Shown: one piece after another, positions 15,195-22,715 of the stretch
Layout: the number at the start of each line of letters is the position of its first letter
Numbering within the stretch: the first letter of the stretch is position 1
NCBI GenBank assembly: GCA_040255675.1
Contig: JBDZVM010000001.1
Location: 62,001-126,000, forward strand
Source: JBDZVM01 sp040255675
GTDB lineage: Bacteria > Actinomycetota > Actinomycetes > Acidothermales > Acidothermaceae
Direction: 5' to 3'
Length of the DNA: 64,000 nucleotides
Made by a program: the position numbers and the translations under genes
The notes under the pieces: generated by a model
Database searches by the model: none
The model's input: only the letters and a program-made list of their open reading frames with translations
Told to the model about the DNA's origin: nothing

Positions 15195-15722
15195 GTGGCT
15201 CACTTCGCAGCACTCGTAGCCTTTTCGAAAGGCCGCTGGAGGGGCGCCGACCTCGAAATCGATCTCGACGAGGCCGGCGACATCGAGGACGTCGCCGACT
15301 CGATGCGCGACGCCTCGATCGACGACGGCCCGGTCTTGCTCTTCGTCGAAGAGGACGACGAGTGGTTCGGCATCGTGCGCGTCGACGGCGCCGGCGAGCC
15401 GCGCGCGTTCATCTCCGACGCGCGCGTCGTCTCGGTCAGCGATCTCGCTGGCGCCGTGTTCGGCGACGTCGTGCCCGACGACATCGCCGACCGAGGCGAA
15501 GCGATCGCCGAGGACGAAGACATCAGGGCGGACGACGACGAGCAGGCCGGCGTGAAGCCGGCAGCCGAGCCCGCGGGCGCCACCGATCTGCTTGCTGACC
15601 ACGGCATCTCGTCGGCAGAGCTGTTGGAGATGTGCGCCGAGGAGGGGGCGCTGCCGGGCGACGTCATTACCGCGATCTGCGAGCGGCTCGGTTGCGCCGA
15701 CGAGATCGAGGTCTACCGCTGA
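15195..15722 (+). CDS. TadA-associated protein, second copy
   Basis: A 175-residue acidic protein with the same overall plan as the preceding gene: FAALVAFSKGRWRGADLEIDLDEAGDIEDVADSMRDA, then GPVLLFVEEDDEWFGIVRVDGAGEPRAFISDARVVSV, and a C-terminal LLEMCAEEGALPGDVITAICERLGCADEIEVYR matching the last part of the first copy. Between them is an acidic linker (EDEDIRADDDEQ). GTG start at 15195. It ends overlapping the possible CTG start of tadA. Two divergent copies suggest a heteromeric partner, but the role is unknown. Confidence 0.8.
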   Translation: MAHFAALVAFSKGRWRGADLEIDLDEAGDIEDVADSMRDASIDDGPVLLFVEEDDEWFGIVRVDGAGEPRAFISDARVVSVSDLAGAVFGDVVPDDIADRGEAIAEDEDIRADDDEQAGVKPAAEPAGATDLLADHGISSAELLEMCAEEGALPGDVITAICERLGCADEIEVYR

Positions 15723-15745
15723 ACGCCGCGTCGTACGAGCAGTGG

Positions 15746-16186
15746 ATGCGGCTCGCCCTTCAAGAAGCGTCGCTTGCCGCCGACGCCGCTGACGTGCCCG
15801 TCGGCGCGGTCGTCGTCTCACCGGACGGCGACGTGCTCGGCCGGGGGCGCAACGCCCGCGAAGAAAGCGCCGACCCCACCGCGCATGCCGAGATCGTGGC
15901 CTTGCGGACGGCGGCCTCCAAGCTCGGTAGTTGGCGCTTGTCACGCTGCACGCTCGTCGTCACCTTGGAGCCGTGCACGATGTGTGCGGGAGCCGTCGTG
16001 CTCGCCCGGGTTGACCGGCTGGTGTACGGGGCGATCGACCCGAAGGCGGGCGCGGTGGGGTCGCTGTGGGACGTCGTCCGGGATCGTCGGCTCAACCACC
16101 GGCCAGAGGTGGTGACTGGCGTGCTGGAGGCCGACTGCGCGGCGCTGCTGCGGGGGTTCTTCGAGCACCGGCGAGGTGGCGGCTAG
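15746..16186 (+). CDS. tadA: tRNA-specific adenosine deaminase
   Basis: A 146-residue zinc deaminase that converts A34 to inosine in tRNA-Arg(ACG). The zinc and catalytic residues are in HAEIVAL (His and Glu) and EPCTMCAGA (two Cys). GAVGSLWDVV and LNHRPEV, substrate-binding features, follow. I start at ATG 15746 (MRLALQEASLAADAADVPVGAVVV), the usual TadA beginning; CTG 15719, overlapping the upstream stop as CTGA, would add nine residues. Lies in the upp-TadA-associated-tadA block followed by a tRNA gene. Confidence 0.94.
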   Translation: MRLALQEASLAADAADVPVGAVVVSPDGDVLGRGRNAREESADPTAHAEIVALRTAASKLGSWRLSRCTLVVTLEPCTMCAGAVVLARVDRLVYGAIDPKAGAVGSLWDVVRDRRLNHRPEVVTGVLEADCAALLRGFFEHRRGGG

Positions 16187-16206
16187 CGTCCGCTAGGCTT
16201 TGCCAC

Positions 16207-16296
16207 GGTGGAGTCGCCTAGTGGCCGATGGCGCACGCCTCGAAAGCGTGTGAGGGTGCAAGCTCTCCGTGGGTTCAAATCCCACCTCCACCGCCA
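16207..16296 (+). tRNA. tRNA-Ser (CGA)
   Basis: A class II tRNA. Acceptor GGTGGAG (16207-16213) pairs with CTCCACC (16286-16292). The anticodon loop CTCGAAA gives anticodon CGA, reading UCG. A long variable arm (GTGAGGGTGCAAGCTCTC region) is typical of serine tRNAs. The T-arm GTGGGTTCAAATCCCAC is canonical. Discriminator G is followed by encoded CCA (16294-16296). Confidence 0.97.
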
Positions 16297-16325
16297 GCCA
16301 TTGTGATCTCTTGAGACATCGGAAT

Positions 16326-16356
16326 AGCCCTGAACCCTCGCTGGGGGTTTGGGGCT
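16326..16356 (+). terminator. Probable terminator after tRNA-Ser
   Basis: AGCCC and AACCC (16326-16337) pair with GGGTTT and GGGGCT (16345-16356), followed by GCTTCGTTTT. It sits 30 bases after the tRNA and could also limit the convergent MarR transcript. Confidence 0.55.
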
Positions 16357-16409
16357 GCTTCGTTTTGGGTGCGCTGGTCAGCGCATGGCCTATGCGTGTC
16401 GGTGTGGGG

Positions 16410-16865
16410 CTAGAGGTACGGGTCGGTGATCTCACGAAGTCGTGCCAGCGAGTCGCGGAGGGTGGCCCACCGGCGCGCGCCAAGGTGGGCTTCCCATTCC
16501 GCCTCTATGCGCGCGATAACCGCGTCCGCGATGGGGCGCGCGGCTTCCCCGCGTGCCGCCACGTGTACCAGCTTGGCGCGAGCGTCAGATGCGTCGGGTT
16601 TTCGCTCGACGTAGCCGCGTCGCTCGAGTTGGTCGACGATAACGCTCGCCGTCTGCTTCGTGACCTGCGCTGCCCCGGCGAGTTCGGTAAGACGGGTTCC
16701 GTTCGGGCCGATTCGCTGCATGACCCGGGCCTGGGCTGGGGTGAAGTCGTCGAAGCCCGACGCCGCGAGTGTCTCGAATACCCGCGACTCCAGCGCGCGA
16801 TAGGCGATGAAGAGCAGCAGACCGATGTTGAGCTCCGGCTGCGGTTCTCGAGTTTCGGAAACCAC
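16410..16865 (-). CDS. MarR-family transcriptional regulator
   Basis: A 151-residue winged-helix regulator. The DNA-binding core reads TPAQARVMQRIGPNGTRLTELAGAAQVTKQTASVIVDQLERRGYVERKPDASDARAKLVHVAARGEA, with helices on both sides for dimerisation. I chose GTG 16865, with AGAGG four bases before it; a TTG five codons earlier would overlap the divergent promoter. It is divergent from the DinB-like enzyme gene and probably controls both. The ligand is unknown; no cysteine pattern suggests redox sensing. Confidence 0.9.
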   Translation of the reverse strand: MVSETREPQPELNIGLLLFIAYRALESRVFETLAASGFDDFTPAQARVMQRIGPNGTRLTELAGAAQVTKQTASVIVDQLERRGYVERKPDASDARAKLVHVAARGEAARPIADAVIARIEAEWEAHLGARRWATLRDSLARLREITDPYL

Positions 16866-16873
16866 GGCACCTC

Positions 16874-16903
16874 TTGACAATAGTCAGGGCTACGAACTAC
16901 TTT
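16874..16903 (+). promoter_or_regulatory. Promoter for the DinB-like gene in the MarR divergent region
   Basis: TTGACA at 16874-16879 and TACTTT at 16898-16903 are separated by 18 bp, a good housekeeping promoter. TAGT...ACTA (16881-16899) inside the spacer forms a loose inverted pair that could be the MarR operator. Confidence 0.5.
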
Positions 16904-16936
16904 CGTCAGTCTAGCTTACTAATGGAGGAGATTGTC

Positions 16937-17620
16937 TTGCACGGCGGGCGCGCCCTTGCTATGAGCGCCGACGCGGTCTGGGCGGCGATCGACGAGGAAC
17001 GGCGACGTCTTGTCGAGTTGGTCGAACGACTTTCGGACGACGACTGGTCGCGGCCGTCGCTGTGCGCGGATTGGCAGGTAAGGGACGTCGTCGCGCACCT
17101 CGCCCTTGCCCAGGCAGGCCTGTGGTGGAGTCTGGCGGAGATGATTCGAGCGCGAGGCAATCTGGATCGGATGGTGTCCGGCACCGCGCGGCGACACGCT
17201 CGCCGCCCCGCCGACGAGCTGATCGGGCAGGTTCGGTCGATGATCGGTTCGCGCCGTCGCGCTCCTGGCGTTTCGCATTTCGAGCCGCTCATCGACGTGC
17301 TTGTTCACACCCAAGACATCGCGATCCCGCTCGGCCGTGAGCATGCGATGCCAGTCGAGTCGGCAGCGGTTGCCGCCAGCCGCATTTGGACCATGCCGTG
17401 GCCGCTGTCGAAAGCGTTCAATGCGCGTTCGCGGCTTCGGGGGCTGCGGCTTTGCGCCACCGACACCGATTGGTCGGTGGGCGAAGGGGCGCCTGTCGAG
17501 GGCCCGATCCGCGCGCTGCTTCTCTTGCTCGCGGGCCGCGGTGCCTGCCGCGACGAACTTTCGGGTGAAGGAGTCGACCGCGCGCGTCGTGCGGTCATGG
17601 GGGCGGCATCGGCCACGTAG
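16937..17620 (+). CDS. Mycothiol-dependent maleylpyruvate isomerase-like (DinB_2) protein
   Basis: A protein of about 227 residues in the TIGR03083/DinB-like superfamily. The N-terminal pattern ERRRLVELVERLSDDDWSRPSLCADWQVRDVVAHLALAQAGLWW contains the conserved SLCADW and the metal-ligand His of VAHLA. A second His-containing segment, HFEPLIDVLVHTQDIAIPLGRE, supplies the other ligands. Relatives use mycothiol or act as metal-dependent transferases. TTG 16937 follows GGAGGAG with six-base spacing; ATG 16922 and ATG 16961 are alternatives. Control by the divergent MarR protein suggests a detoxification role. Substrate unknown. Confidence 0.8.
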   Translation: MHGGRALAMSADAVWAAIDEERRRLVELVERLSDDDWSRPSLCADWQVRDVVAHLALAQAGLWWSLAEMIRARGNLDRMVSGTARRHARRPADELIGQVRSMIGSRRRAPGVSHFEPLIDVLVHTQDIAIPLGREHAMPVESAAVAASRIWTMPWPLSKAFNARSRLRGLRLCATDTDWSVGEGAPVEGPIRALLLLLAGRGACRDELSGEGVDRARRAVMGAASAT

Positions 17621-17621
17621 C

Positions 17622-18362
17622 TCAGCGAGCGGCGACGAGCAAAGCCATCGCGAGTGCCACCACACCGAACGAAAGCGCCTTCAGCGCGAGTTCTAAGGGT
17701 CTCAAGAGGTCGGACGTCGCCAACGGTGCGGTGCTGCCGTCGTCCAGTATCGCGGTGGCTTGTACGGACGCGACGCGGCGTCGCAGCCAACGTGCGGGGG
17801 TGCTGAGCGAACGCTGCGCGAGCGTCAGGCCCATGGCGCCGAATGCGGCGAAGACAGTGGCCCACGAGATGTTCCACGCCTGAACGTAGTAGCTGGTAAG
17901 AAGCGGAAACGCCCCCCACGCAAGGCATAAACCCACCGCGTTGTGGAGCAGCCCACCGAACCATTCGAGGTTGTAGCCGAATGCCAGCACGGCACCCACC
18001 GCGATGAACGGCAACAGTCTTAGACCGCCGACGATCCAGCCGATCGCGCACGCGCCGGCGATGGTGACAACCGCGATGGACAGCAACGTGCGGTCGGCGA
18101 TGCCGGTGCGCAGCGGGTGCCCGTGCAACTCGTCGAGCGCGTGCGCGCCAACGCCGAGTGCGAGAAAGAACGCGAGCAGGCTCCAGCCAAGTATTGCGTA
18201 ATCGACCGAACTGGTTAGTGCCGCGCCGATGGTCACGTAGCCCAAATGCCAGGCGGTGTAGGGCGGATGGAGGATCGATAACCAGTCGCGCCAACCACCA
18301 GTACCTCGCCCGGTCGCGTAAAAGGCCGGCCGTTTTTGCGTGTCGGTCGGTGGTTTGCTCAT
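17622..18362 (-). CDS. UbiA-like integral membrane protein
   Basis: A 246-residue protein with about eight hydrophobic segments. The segment LHPPYTAWHLGYVTIGAAL, then FFLALGVGAHALDELHGHPLRTGI, recalls the first aspartate-rich region of UbiA prenyltransferases, but lacks the canonical NDxxD. Its ATG overlaps the stop of the UbiE-like gene (ATGA), so it is coupled to it. The pairing with a methyltransferase and a degenerate prenyl synthase suggests quinone or isoprenoid chemistry. That is inference; proteins of this kind are usually annotated as uncharacterised. It is convergent, with a one-base gap, with the DinB-like gene. Confidence 0.65.
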   Translation of the reverse strand: MSKPPTDTQKRPAFYATGRGTGGWRDWLSILHPPYTAWHLGYVTIGAALTSSVDYAILGWSLLAFFLALGVGAHALDELHGHPLRTGIADRTLLSIAVVTIAGACAIGWIVGGLRLLPFIAVGAVLAFGYNLEWFGGLLHNAVGLCLAWGAFPLLTSYYVQAWNISWATVFAAFGAMGLTLAQRSLSTPARWLRRRVASVQATAILDDGSTAPLATSDLLRPLELALKALSFGVVALAMALLVAAR

Positions 18363-19105
18363 GCGTCGTCCGCCGCTTTCTTGCGTCCCCACATCACCAC
18401 GCCTCCGCCGAAACTCATGTACCGGACGCCGATATCGCGCAAACCTGCCCGCCGCCACGCTTCGACATGGGCAGCCATCGGGAACCGTGCGTAGTGGCCG
18501 GTGATGCTCGGGCCGAGGAAGCGCCCGACTCGGTACCACCCCAATCCGCCGGTGAGAAAACCTAGTAACGGCAGGAGAAATCTCGTGTAGAACCACCAGA
18601 TCACGTAAGCCGGTTTCCATCGCGGTACGTGGAATTCGAGGCAGGCGACGGTTGCCCCTGGCTTGGCGCAGCGGGCGATTTCGGCAATCGTCGCGGGCGG
18701 GTCGTCGACATACCGGAGCAAGTACGAGAACGAGACGGCGTCGAAAGCGTCGTCGGCGAAAGGCAATGCCTCGGCTTGCGCGATCGCGAGCTTGATGCGT
18801 TCGCCTCGACCCGCTCGCCGCACATTCCGCATCCCCTGCCGGAGCATCTCCTCGGTGAGGTCGACGCCGACGATCCGCGCTTGCGTGGCGTGGGCGATGG
18901 CGAGCGCGATGCCGGCGGGGCCGCAGGCGACGTCCAGCACGGTCGCGGGAGCCGATCGCGCGACGTGGTCGACGACGGCGGCGCGCCACCTACGGTCCTG
19001 ACCGAACGAGAGCAGGTACGCCAACGTGTCATATCTCGAGGGCAACGGTTCGAACAGCGAGCGAGCGAATCGGTTGCGCGGCGAGCCGGTGCGCTGGATG
19101 GTCAT
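18359..19105 (-). CDS. UbiE/MenG-like SAM-dependent methyltransferase
   Basis: A 248-residue class I methyltransferase. Motif I is VLDVACGPAGIALAIAH, motif II KLAIAQAEALPFADDAFDAVSFSYLLRYVDDP, and motif III KPGATVACLEFHVPRW. An insertion WWFYTRFLLPLLGFLTGG and the WYRVGRFLGPSI segment resemble UbiE/MenG enzymes that methylate membrane quinones. The ATG at 19105 follows GGAG by five bases. It is coupled to the UbiA-like gene and divergent from the prenyl-synthase-like gene. Menaquinone methylation is plausible, but other lipid substrates are possible. Confidence 0.85.
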   Translation of the reverse strand: MTIQRTGSPRNRFARSLFEPLPSRYDTLAYLLSFGQDRRWRAAVVDHVARSAPATVLDVACGPAGIALAIAHATQARIVGVDLTEEMLRQGMRNVRRAGRGERIKLAIAQAEALPFADDAFDAVSFSYLLRYVDDPPATIAEIARCAKPGATVACLEFHVPRWKPAYVIWWFYTRFLLPLLGFLTGGLGWYRVGRFLGPSITGHYARFPMAAHVEAWRRAGLRDIGVRYMSFGGGVVMWGRKKAADDA

Positions 19106-19177
19106 GCTGACTCCATGCTGGTCGGGCGCTTGGGGTGCCACCGACCGGGGGAGCAAGCGTAAGTCTGGGGAGGTCAG

Positions 19178-19837
19178 ATGGCGAGAATGCGGCTCGACGA
19201 ATGGCCACCTCCCCGTGGCGTGTGGCGGCAACTCGTCGACGCCGTCGCTCGCTCGGCTGGGCCTTTCCCGCGGCCGCTGCTGCGGTCGTGGCGCGCCGAA
19301 CTCGACGCCGTCGAGGCCCTAGTGCGCTTGCTCGAGCGCACCGCTCCTGCCGCCGCTGGGCCGGTACCGCGCGAGGGCGTGCACGCGTTGCTCGCGCTCG
19401 CCGGGGCGAGGCTCGGATCGGGCTGGTCGTCGTCTCGACTCGTCTCCGCGGCCGCGGCGGTCGAACTGGCACATCGTGCGACCCGCCACCACAGCGCCGT
19501 CGCTGACGACGGAGTCGGCGCGCGTGCCGCCAACACGTGGCACGTGCTCGACGGCGACTGGTCGATCACCGAGGCCGCGACGCTGGCGGCCGAACTCGGG
19601 CCGGTCGCATACCGCCTGCTCGTTCGCGGCTACGGTGCCGCGCAACTTGCCCGTCTCGGCGGCGACCGCGCGGCCGCCGCCGCCCTGTTCCCGGCCGCTA
19701 TTTCGCTCGGTGCATTTGTCGCACATGTCGATGACGTCGGATTTCCTTTGGCTGTCGGCGCTTCTCCGGCAGCTGTGCTGTTGGGCTGGGCGTGCTCGCT
19801 CGTCGGCGACCAGGCGGCCCTCCCTGTGCCTTCCTAA
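19178..19837 (+). CDS. Degenerate polyprenyl diphosphate synthase-like protein
   Basis: A 219-residue helical protein. The segment LVSAAAAVELAHRATRHHSAVADDGVGARAANTWHVLDGDWSITEAATLAAELG lines up with the polyprenyl synthase region where active enzymes have AAAxELIHxASLxHDDVxDxxxxRRG...xAxLxGDxLLA. Both Asp-rich DDxxD motifs are missing; the first is reduced to HHSAVADD, and length is about 100 residues short. It starts ATG 19178 after GGGGAGG. Divergent from the UbiE-like gene. I read it as a non-catalytic relative, perhaps the small subunit of a heteromeric synthase, or a decaying gene. Confidence 0.6.
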   Translation: MARMRLDEWPPPRGVWRQLVDAVARSAGPFPRPLLRSWRAELDAVEALVRLLERTAPAAAGPVPREGVHALLALAGARLGSGWSSSRLVSAAAAVELAHRATRHHSAVADDGVGARAANTWHVLDGDWSITEAATLAAELGPVAYRLLVRGYGAAQLARLGGDRAAAAALFPAAISLGAFVAHVDDVGFPLAVGASPAAVLLGWACSLVGDQAALPVPS

Positions 19838-19987
19838 TGTCATTCGGCGAAGTCGTGTCAAAAGCCACATGGTCGGTTCTCATTGCCCTATCGTTGACGT
19901 CGTCACGCGCCCCGTTTTAGGCCGTCGTTCGCGGCATCGGTGAAACGTGGGCGATCAGGGGGTTTGCCCGTTCTGTCGTCGCGCGCC

Positions 19988-20126
19988 GTGGGAACGTGTC
20001 CCACGCTGAGCGCATCATGCTGGCTACCGCTAGGTCTCGAATTGGCAACGTATTCCGGCAGACTGCTTGACACGCTGGAAGTTGCCACCCAAACTCAACC
20101 TCGATCAGATGTGGGAACGTGACCAC
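19988..20126. promoter_or_regulatory. Repeated GTGGGAACGTG boxes upstream of the sugar operon
   Basis: GTGGGAACGTGTCCCAC (19988-20004) is an imperfect palindrome and GTGGGAACGTGACCAC (20111-20126) a second copy with the same core. A third GGGAACGTG core lies on the minus strand at 26169-26180, upstream of the LacI gene. TTGACA at 20067-20072 sits between the two upstream boxes. These are the best candidates for the LacI-type operator of this cluster. Otherwise 19838-20208 shows no coding sequence. Confidence 0.5.
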
Positions 20127-20208
20127 AAAACACCGCCACACATCGGCTCGCATCGTCAGTTCGGCTTCATTCAGCTCGGGCCCTCTCGGAGGGTCCACAG
20201 GAGGGTCA

Positions 20209-21597
20209 ATGTCCATGGCTAGAAAAAGGCGGCCTGCGCTCCTGAGCGTTGCCGCGTTGGCAGCCGTCGCCTTGGCGGCCGGCTGCTCGTCGTCAGGTGG
20301 CAGCGGCACCGGCGGCAACAGCACGTCGCCAAGCAGCAACGGTTCGACCGCGAGCGAGAACACCTCGCAGCCGCCGTCGCAGGACAGCGAACCGATCACC
20401 TTGACGGTCGGCGACTTCGGCACGTTCGGCTTCAAGGAGGCCGGCCTGTTCGACAAGTACCACCAGCTGCACCCGAACATCACCATCAAGGAAGACAACA
20501 CCGAGCAGTCGGCGCAGTACTGGACCGACCTGCAGACCAAGCTCGCCGCGGGCAGCGGCGTCGACGACGTCCAAGCGATCGAGATCGGCTTCGTCGCCGA
20601 CGTCGTCGCCAACCACGCCGACCAGTTCGTCGACTTCAACCAGGCCCTCGGCTCTGACGCCCAGTCGGTCAAAGACTCGTTCTACGACTGGAAGTGGCAG
20701 ATGGCCACGACGTCCGATGGCAAGACCCTTGGTCTTGGCACCGACGCCGGCCCCGAGGCCATGTGCTACCGCCCCGACCTCTTCCAAAAGGCCGGTTTGC
20801 CGACCGACCGCGACACGTTGAGCCAGGACTGGTCGACGTGGGACGGCTTCATCAAGCTCGGCCAGCAGTACATGTCGTCGCCTACTCGCCAAAAGGGCAG
20901 CTTCTTCATCGACAACCCGTCGAGCATCTTCAGCGCGGCGGTGTACCAAGGCAAGGAAGCGTACGACAACGCCCAGGGCAAGCCTGACTACAAGAACAGC
21001 GACGGTGTGGCGACGGCGTGGAAGTACGCCAGCCAAGCGGCCTCTGCCGGCATCTCCTCCGGCGTCAGCCAGTGGACTGACGACTGGAACAAGGCGTTCG
21101 CCAACGGCACGTTCGCGACGATCTCCTGCCCCGCGTGGATGCTCGGCTACATCACCGGCCAGGCCGGCGACGCGTACAAGGGCAAGTGGGACGTCGCGGA
21201 GCTCCCGGGCGGTGCCGCTAACTGGGGTGGCTCGTGGCTCGGCGTGCCGACCGCGGCCAAGCACAAGCAAGCGGCGGTCGACTTCGTGAAGTGGATCACC
21301 GCGCCCGAGCAGCAGGTCACCATGTGGACCTCGCAGGCGCACTTCCCGTCGAGCAAGACCGCGGCTGAAGACCCAGCCGTCGCCAGCGCGACCAGCGATT
21401 ACTTCAACGGCGCGCCAATCGGCAAGATCTTCAATGACTCGGCCACGAAGTTGCAGATGACGCCGATCGGTCCGTTCGACACCCAGATCCAGTCGGCGTT
21501 CACGAACGCGTTGGGCACGATCGTCACCAACAAGGTGAAGCCGGACGATGCTTGGAAGGCGGCCCTCAACGCGGCCGACCAGGCCGTTGGCAGCTGA
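20209..21597 (+). CDS. Sugar ABC transporter substrate-binding lipoprotein
   Basis: A 462-residue extracytoplasmic solute-binding protein of family 1. A basic start (MSMARKRRPALL) and lipobox ALAAGC, with Cys at about 25, mark a lipoprotein. A Ser/Thr/Gly linker follows to ~60. The mature domain then has SBP1 features: WTDLQTKLAAGSGVDDVQAIEIGFVADVV, GPEAMCYRPDLFQKAGLPTDRDTL, FATISCPAWMLGYITGQAG and AVDFVKWITAPEQQVTMWTSQAHFPSSKTA. Start ATG 20209 after AGGAGGG. It heads an SBP-permease-permease-beta-glucosidase operon like cebEFG-bglC, so cellobiose or a related beta-glucoside is the likely ligand. Confidence 0.9.
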   Translation: MSMARKRRPALLSVAALAAVALAAGCSSSGGSGTGGNSTSPSSNGSTASENTSQPPSQDSEPITLTVGDFGTFGFKEAGLFDKYHQLHPNITIKEDNTEQSAQYWTDLQTKLAAGSGVDDVQAIEIGFVADVVANHADQFVDFNQALGSDAQSVKDSFYDWKWQMATTSDGKTLGLGTDAGPEAMCYRPDLFQKAGLPTDRDTLSQDWSTWDGFIKLGQQYMSSPTRQKGSFFIDNPSSIFSAAVYQGKEAYDNAQGKPDYKNSDGVATAWKYASQAASAGISSGVSQWTDDWNKAFANGTFATISCPAWMLGYITGQAGDAYKGKWDVAELPGGAANWGGSWLGVPTAAKHKQAAVDFVKWITAPEQQVTMWTSQAHFPSSKTAAEDPAVASATSDYFNGAPIGKIFNDSATKLQMTPIGPFDTQIQSAFTNALGTIVTNKVKPDDAWKAALNAADQAVGS

Positions 21598-21609
21598 TCG
21601 GTAACAGGT

Positions 21610-21646
21610 GAGGTTGCGGCCGTGTCGCTCTGACGGCCGCAACCTC
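21610..21646 (+). terminator. First perfect hairpin after the binding-protein gene
   Basis: Fourteen-base perfect arms (21610-21623, 21633-21646) round a 9-base loop, twelve bases after the stop. No T-run follows. It probably attenuates transcription or protects the upstream mRNA, so that the binding protein outnumbers the permeases. Confidence 0.7.
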
Positions 21647-21678
21647 GGCCCAATGCACAAACCCAATGCACAAACCGG

Positions 21679-21712
21679 GGTGCGGGCGTGGAATAGCTTC
21701 CACGCCCGCACC
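21679..21712 (+). terminator. Second perfect hairpin in the same spacer
   Basis: A second 14-base perfect stem (21679-21692, 21699-21712) with loop ATAGCT. It is preceded by two adjoining direct copies of CCAATGCACAAACC at about 21650-21676. It likely works with the first hairpin in differential expression. Confidence 0.65.
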
Positions 21713-21746
21713 CTCATCCCAAGAAACAGGCACAAAGAAGGTTGGA

Positions 21747-22715
21747 ATGGCCGCAAGCACGACAGCCCCACGCCATGCCGAGATAGTCGGCGGCACTCGC
21801 GGGCGCCCTCGCCGCCGCCGCCGGGGCCAGATGGGGAGCAAGGCGGCCTACCTCTACGTCGCTCCGTTCTTCATTGTTTTCGCTGCTATCGGGCTCTATC
21901 CGTTCTTGTACACAGCCTGGGTTTCCCTGCACAAGGTGTCTTTGGCGCATCCCAACGACATGACGTGGATCGGATTCGCGAACTACACGCACCTGTGGAG
22001 CAACCATTTCTTCCTGAATGCGCTCGGTAACACCTTCACGATCGGCATCATTTCGACGGTGCCGCAACTCATGATCGCGATTGGTGTTGCGCATATGCTC
22101 AACTACGCGATGCGCATGAGAACGTTTTTCCGTGTCGCACTGATCTTGCCTTACGCGACAAGCGTGGCGGCGGCGACGCTGGTTTTCAACCAGATTTACA
22201 GCAAGAACTTCGGCCTCGCGAACTGGTTCGTCAGTCTTTTCGGATTCGACAAGATCGACTGGCTCAACAACAAGTGGGCCGCGCAAATCGCCATCTCCAC
22301 TATCGTGACCTGGCGCTGGGTCGGCTACAACGCGCTAATCTATCTGGCGGGCATGCAAGCCATCTCGGGCGACCTTTATGAATCCGCCGTCATCGATGGC
22401 GCGAGCAGATGGCAACAATTCCGCCACGTCACCCTGCCCGGCCTGCGCCCGACGATCCTCTTCACAGTCGTGCTTTCGACAATCGGCGCCACGCAACTCT
22501 TCGCTGAGCCGCTCTTGTTCGGAAACGGCCAGCCGACTGGCGGCGGCCTGAACCAGTTCCAGACCCTTGGCCTGTTGATGTATCAGCAAGGCTGGACGAA
22601 CCGAAACCTCGGCCTGGCATCGACGACAGCATGGACCATCTTTTTGCTTGTCGTGGTTCTCGTGCTGCTGAACGTGTTTCTTACCCGCCGCGTCACTCGC
22701 GAGTCGAAAGGCTGA
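21747..22715 (+). CDS. Sugar ABC transporter permease (MalF type)
   Basis: A 322-residue inner-membrane permease with six transmembrane helices after a basic N-terminus (RGRPRRRRRGQMGSK). The EAA loop reads YESAVIDGASRWQQFRHVTLPGLRPTILF, the contact for the ATPase. The start is ATG 21747, after AAGAAGG. It is coupled to the next permease by a TGATG overlap. No ATPase gene is in the operon; actinomycetes commonly use a shared MsiK-type ATPase encoded elsewhere. Confidence 0.93.
   Translation: MAASTTAPRHAEIVGGTRGRPRRRRRGQMGSKAAYLYVAPFFIVFAAIGLYPFLYTAWVSLHKVSLAHPNDMTWIGFANYTHLWSNHFFLNALGNTFTIGIISTVPQLMIAIGVAHMLNYAMRMRTFFRVALILPYATSVAAATLVFNQIYSKNFGLANWFVSLFGFDKIDWLNNKWAAQIAISTIVTWRWVGYNALIYLAGMQAISGDLYESAVIDGASRWQQFRHVTLPGLRPTILFTVVLSTIGATQLFAEPLLFGNGQPTGGGLNQFQTLGLLMYQQGWTNRNLGLASTTAWTIFLLVVVLVLLNVFLTRRVTRESKG

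Noticed and set aside
16193..16483. Protein frame across the tRNA-Ser gene on the minus strand
   Set aside because: It overlaps a complete tRNA and the MarR 3' end and has no domain pattern.
19988..20004. Canonical CebR box
   Set aside because: The arms are separated by five bases rather than forming the 14-bp TGGGAGCGCTCCCA palindrome, so I call it only a candidate LacI site.
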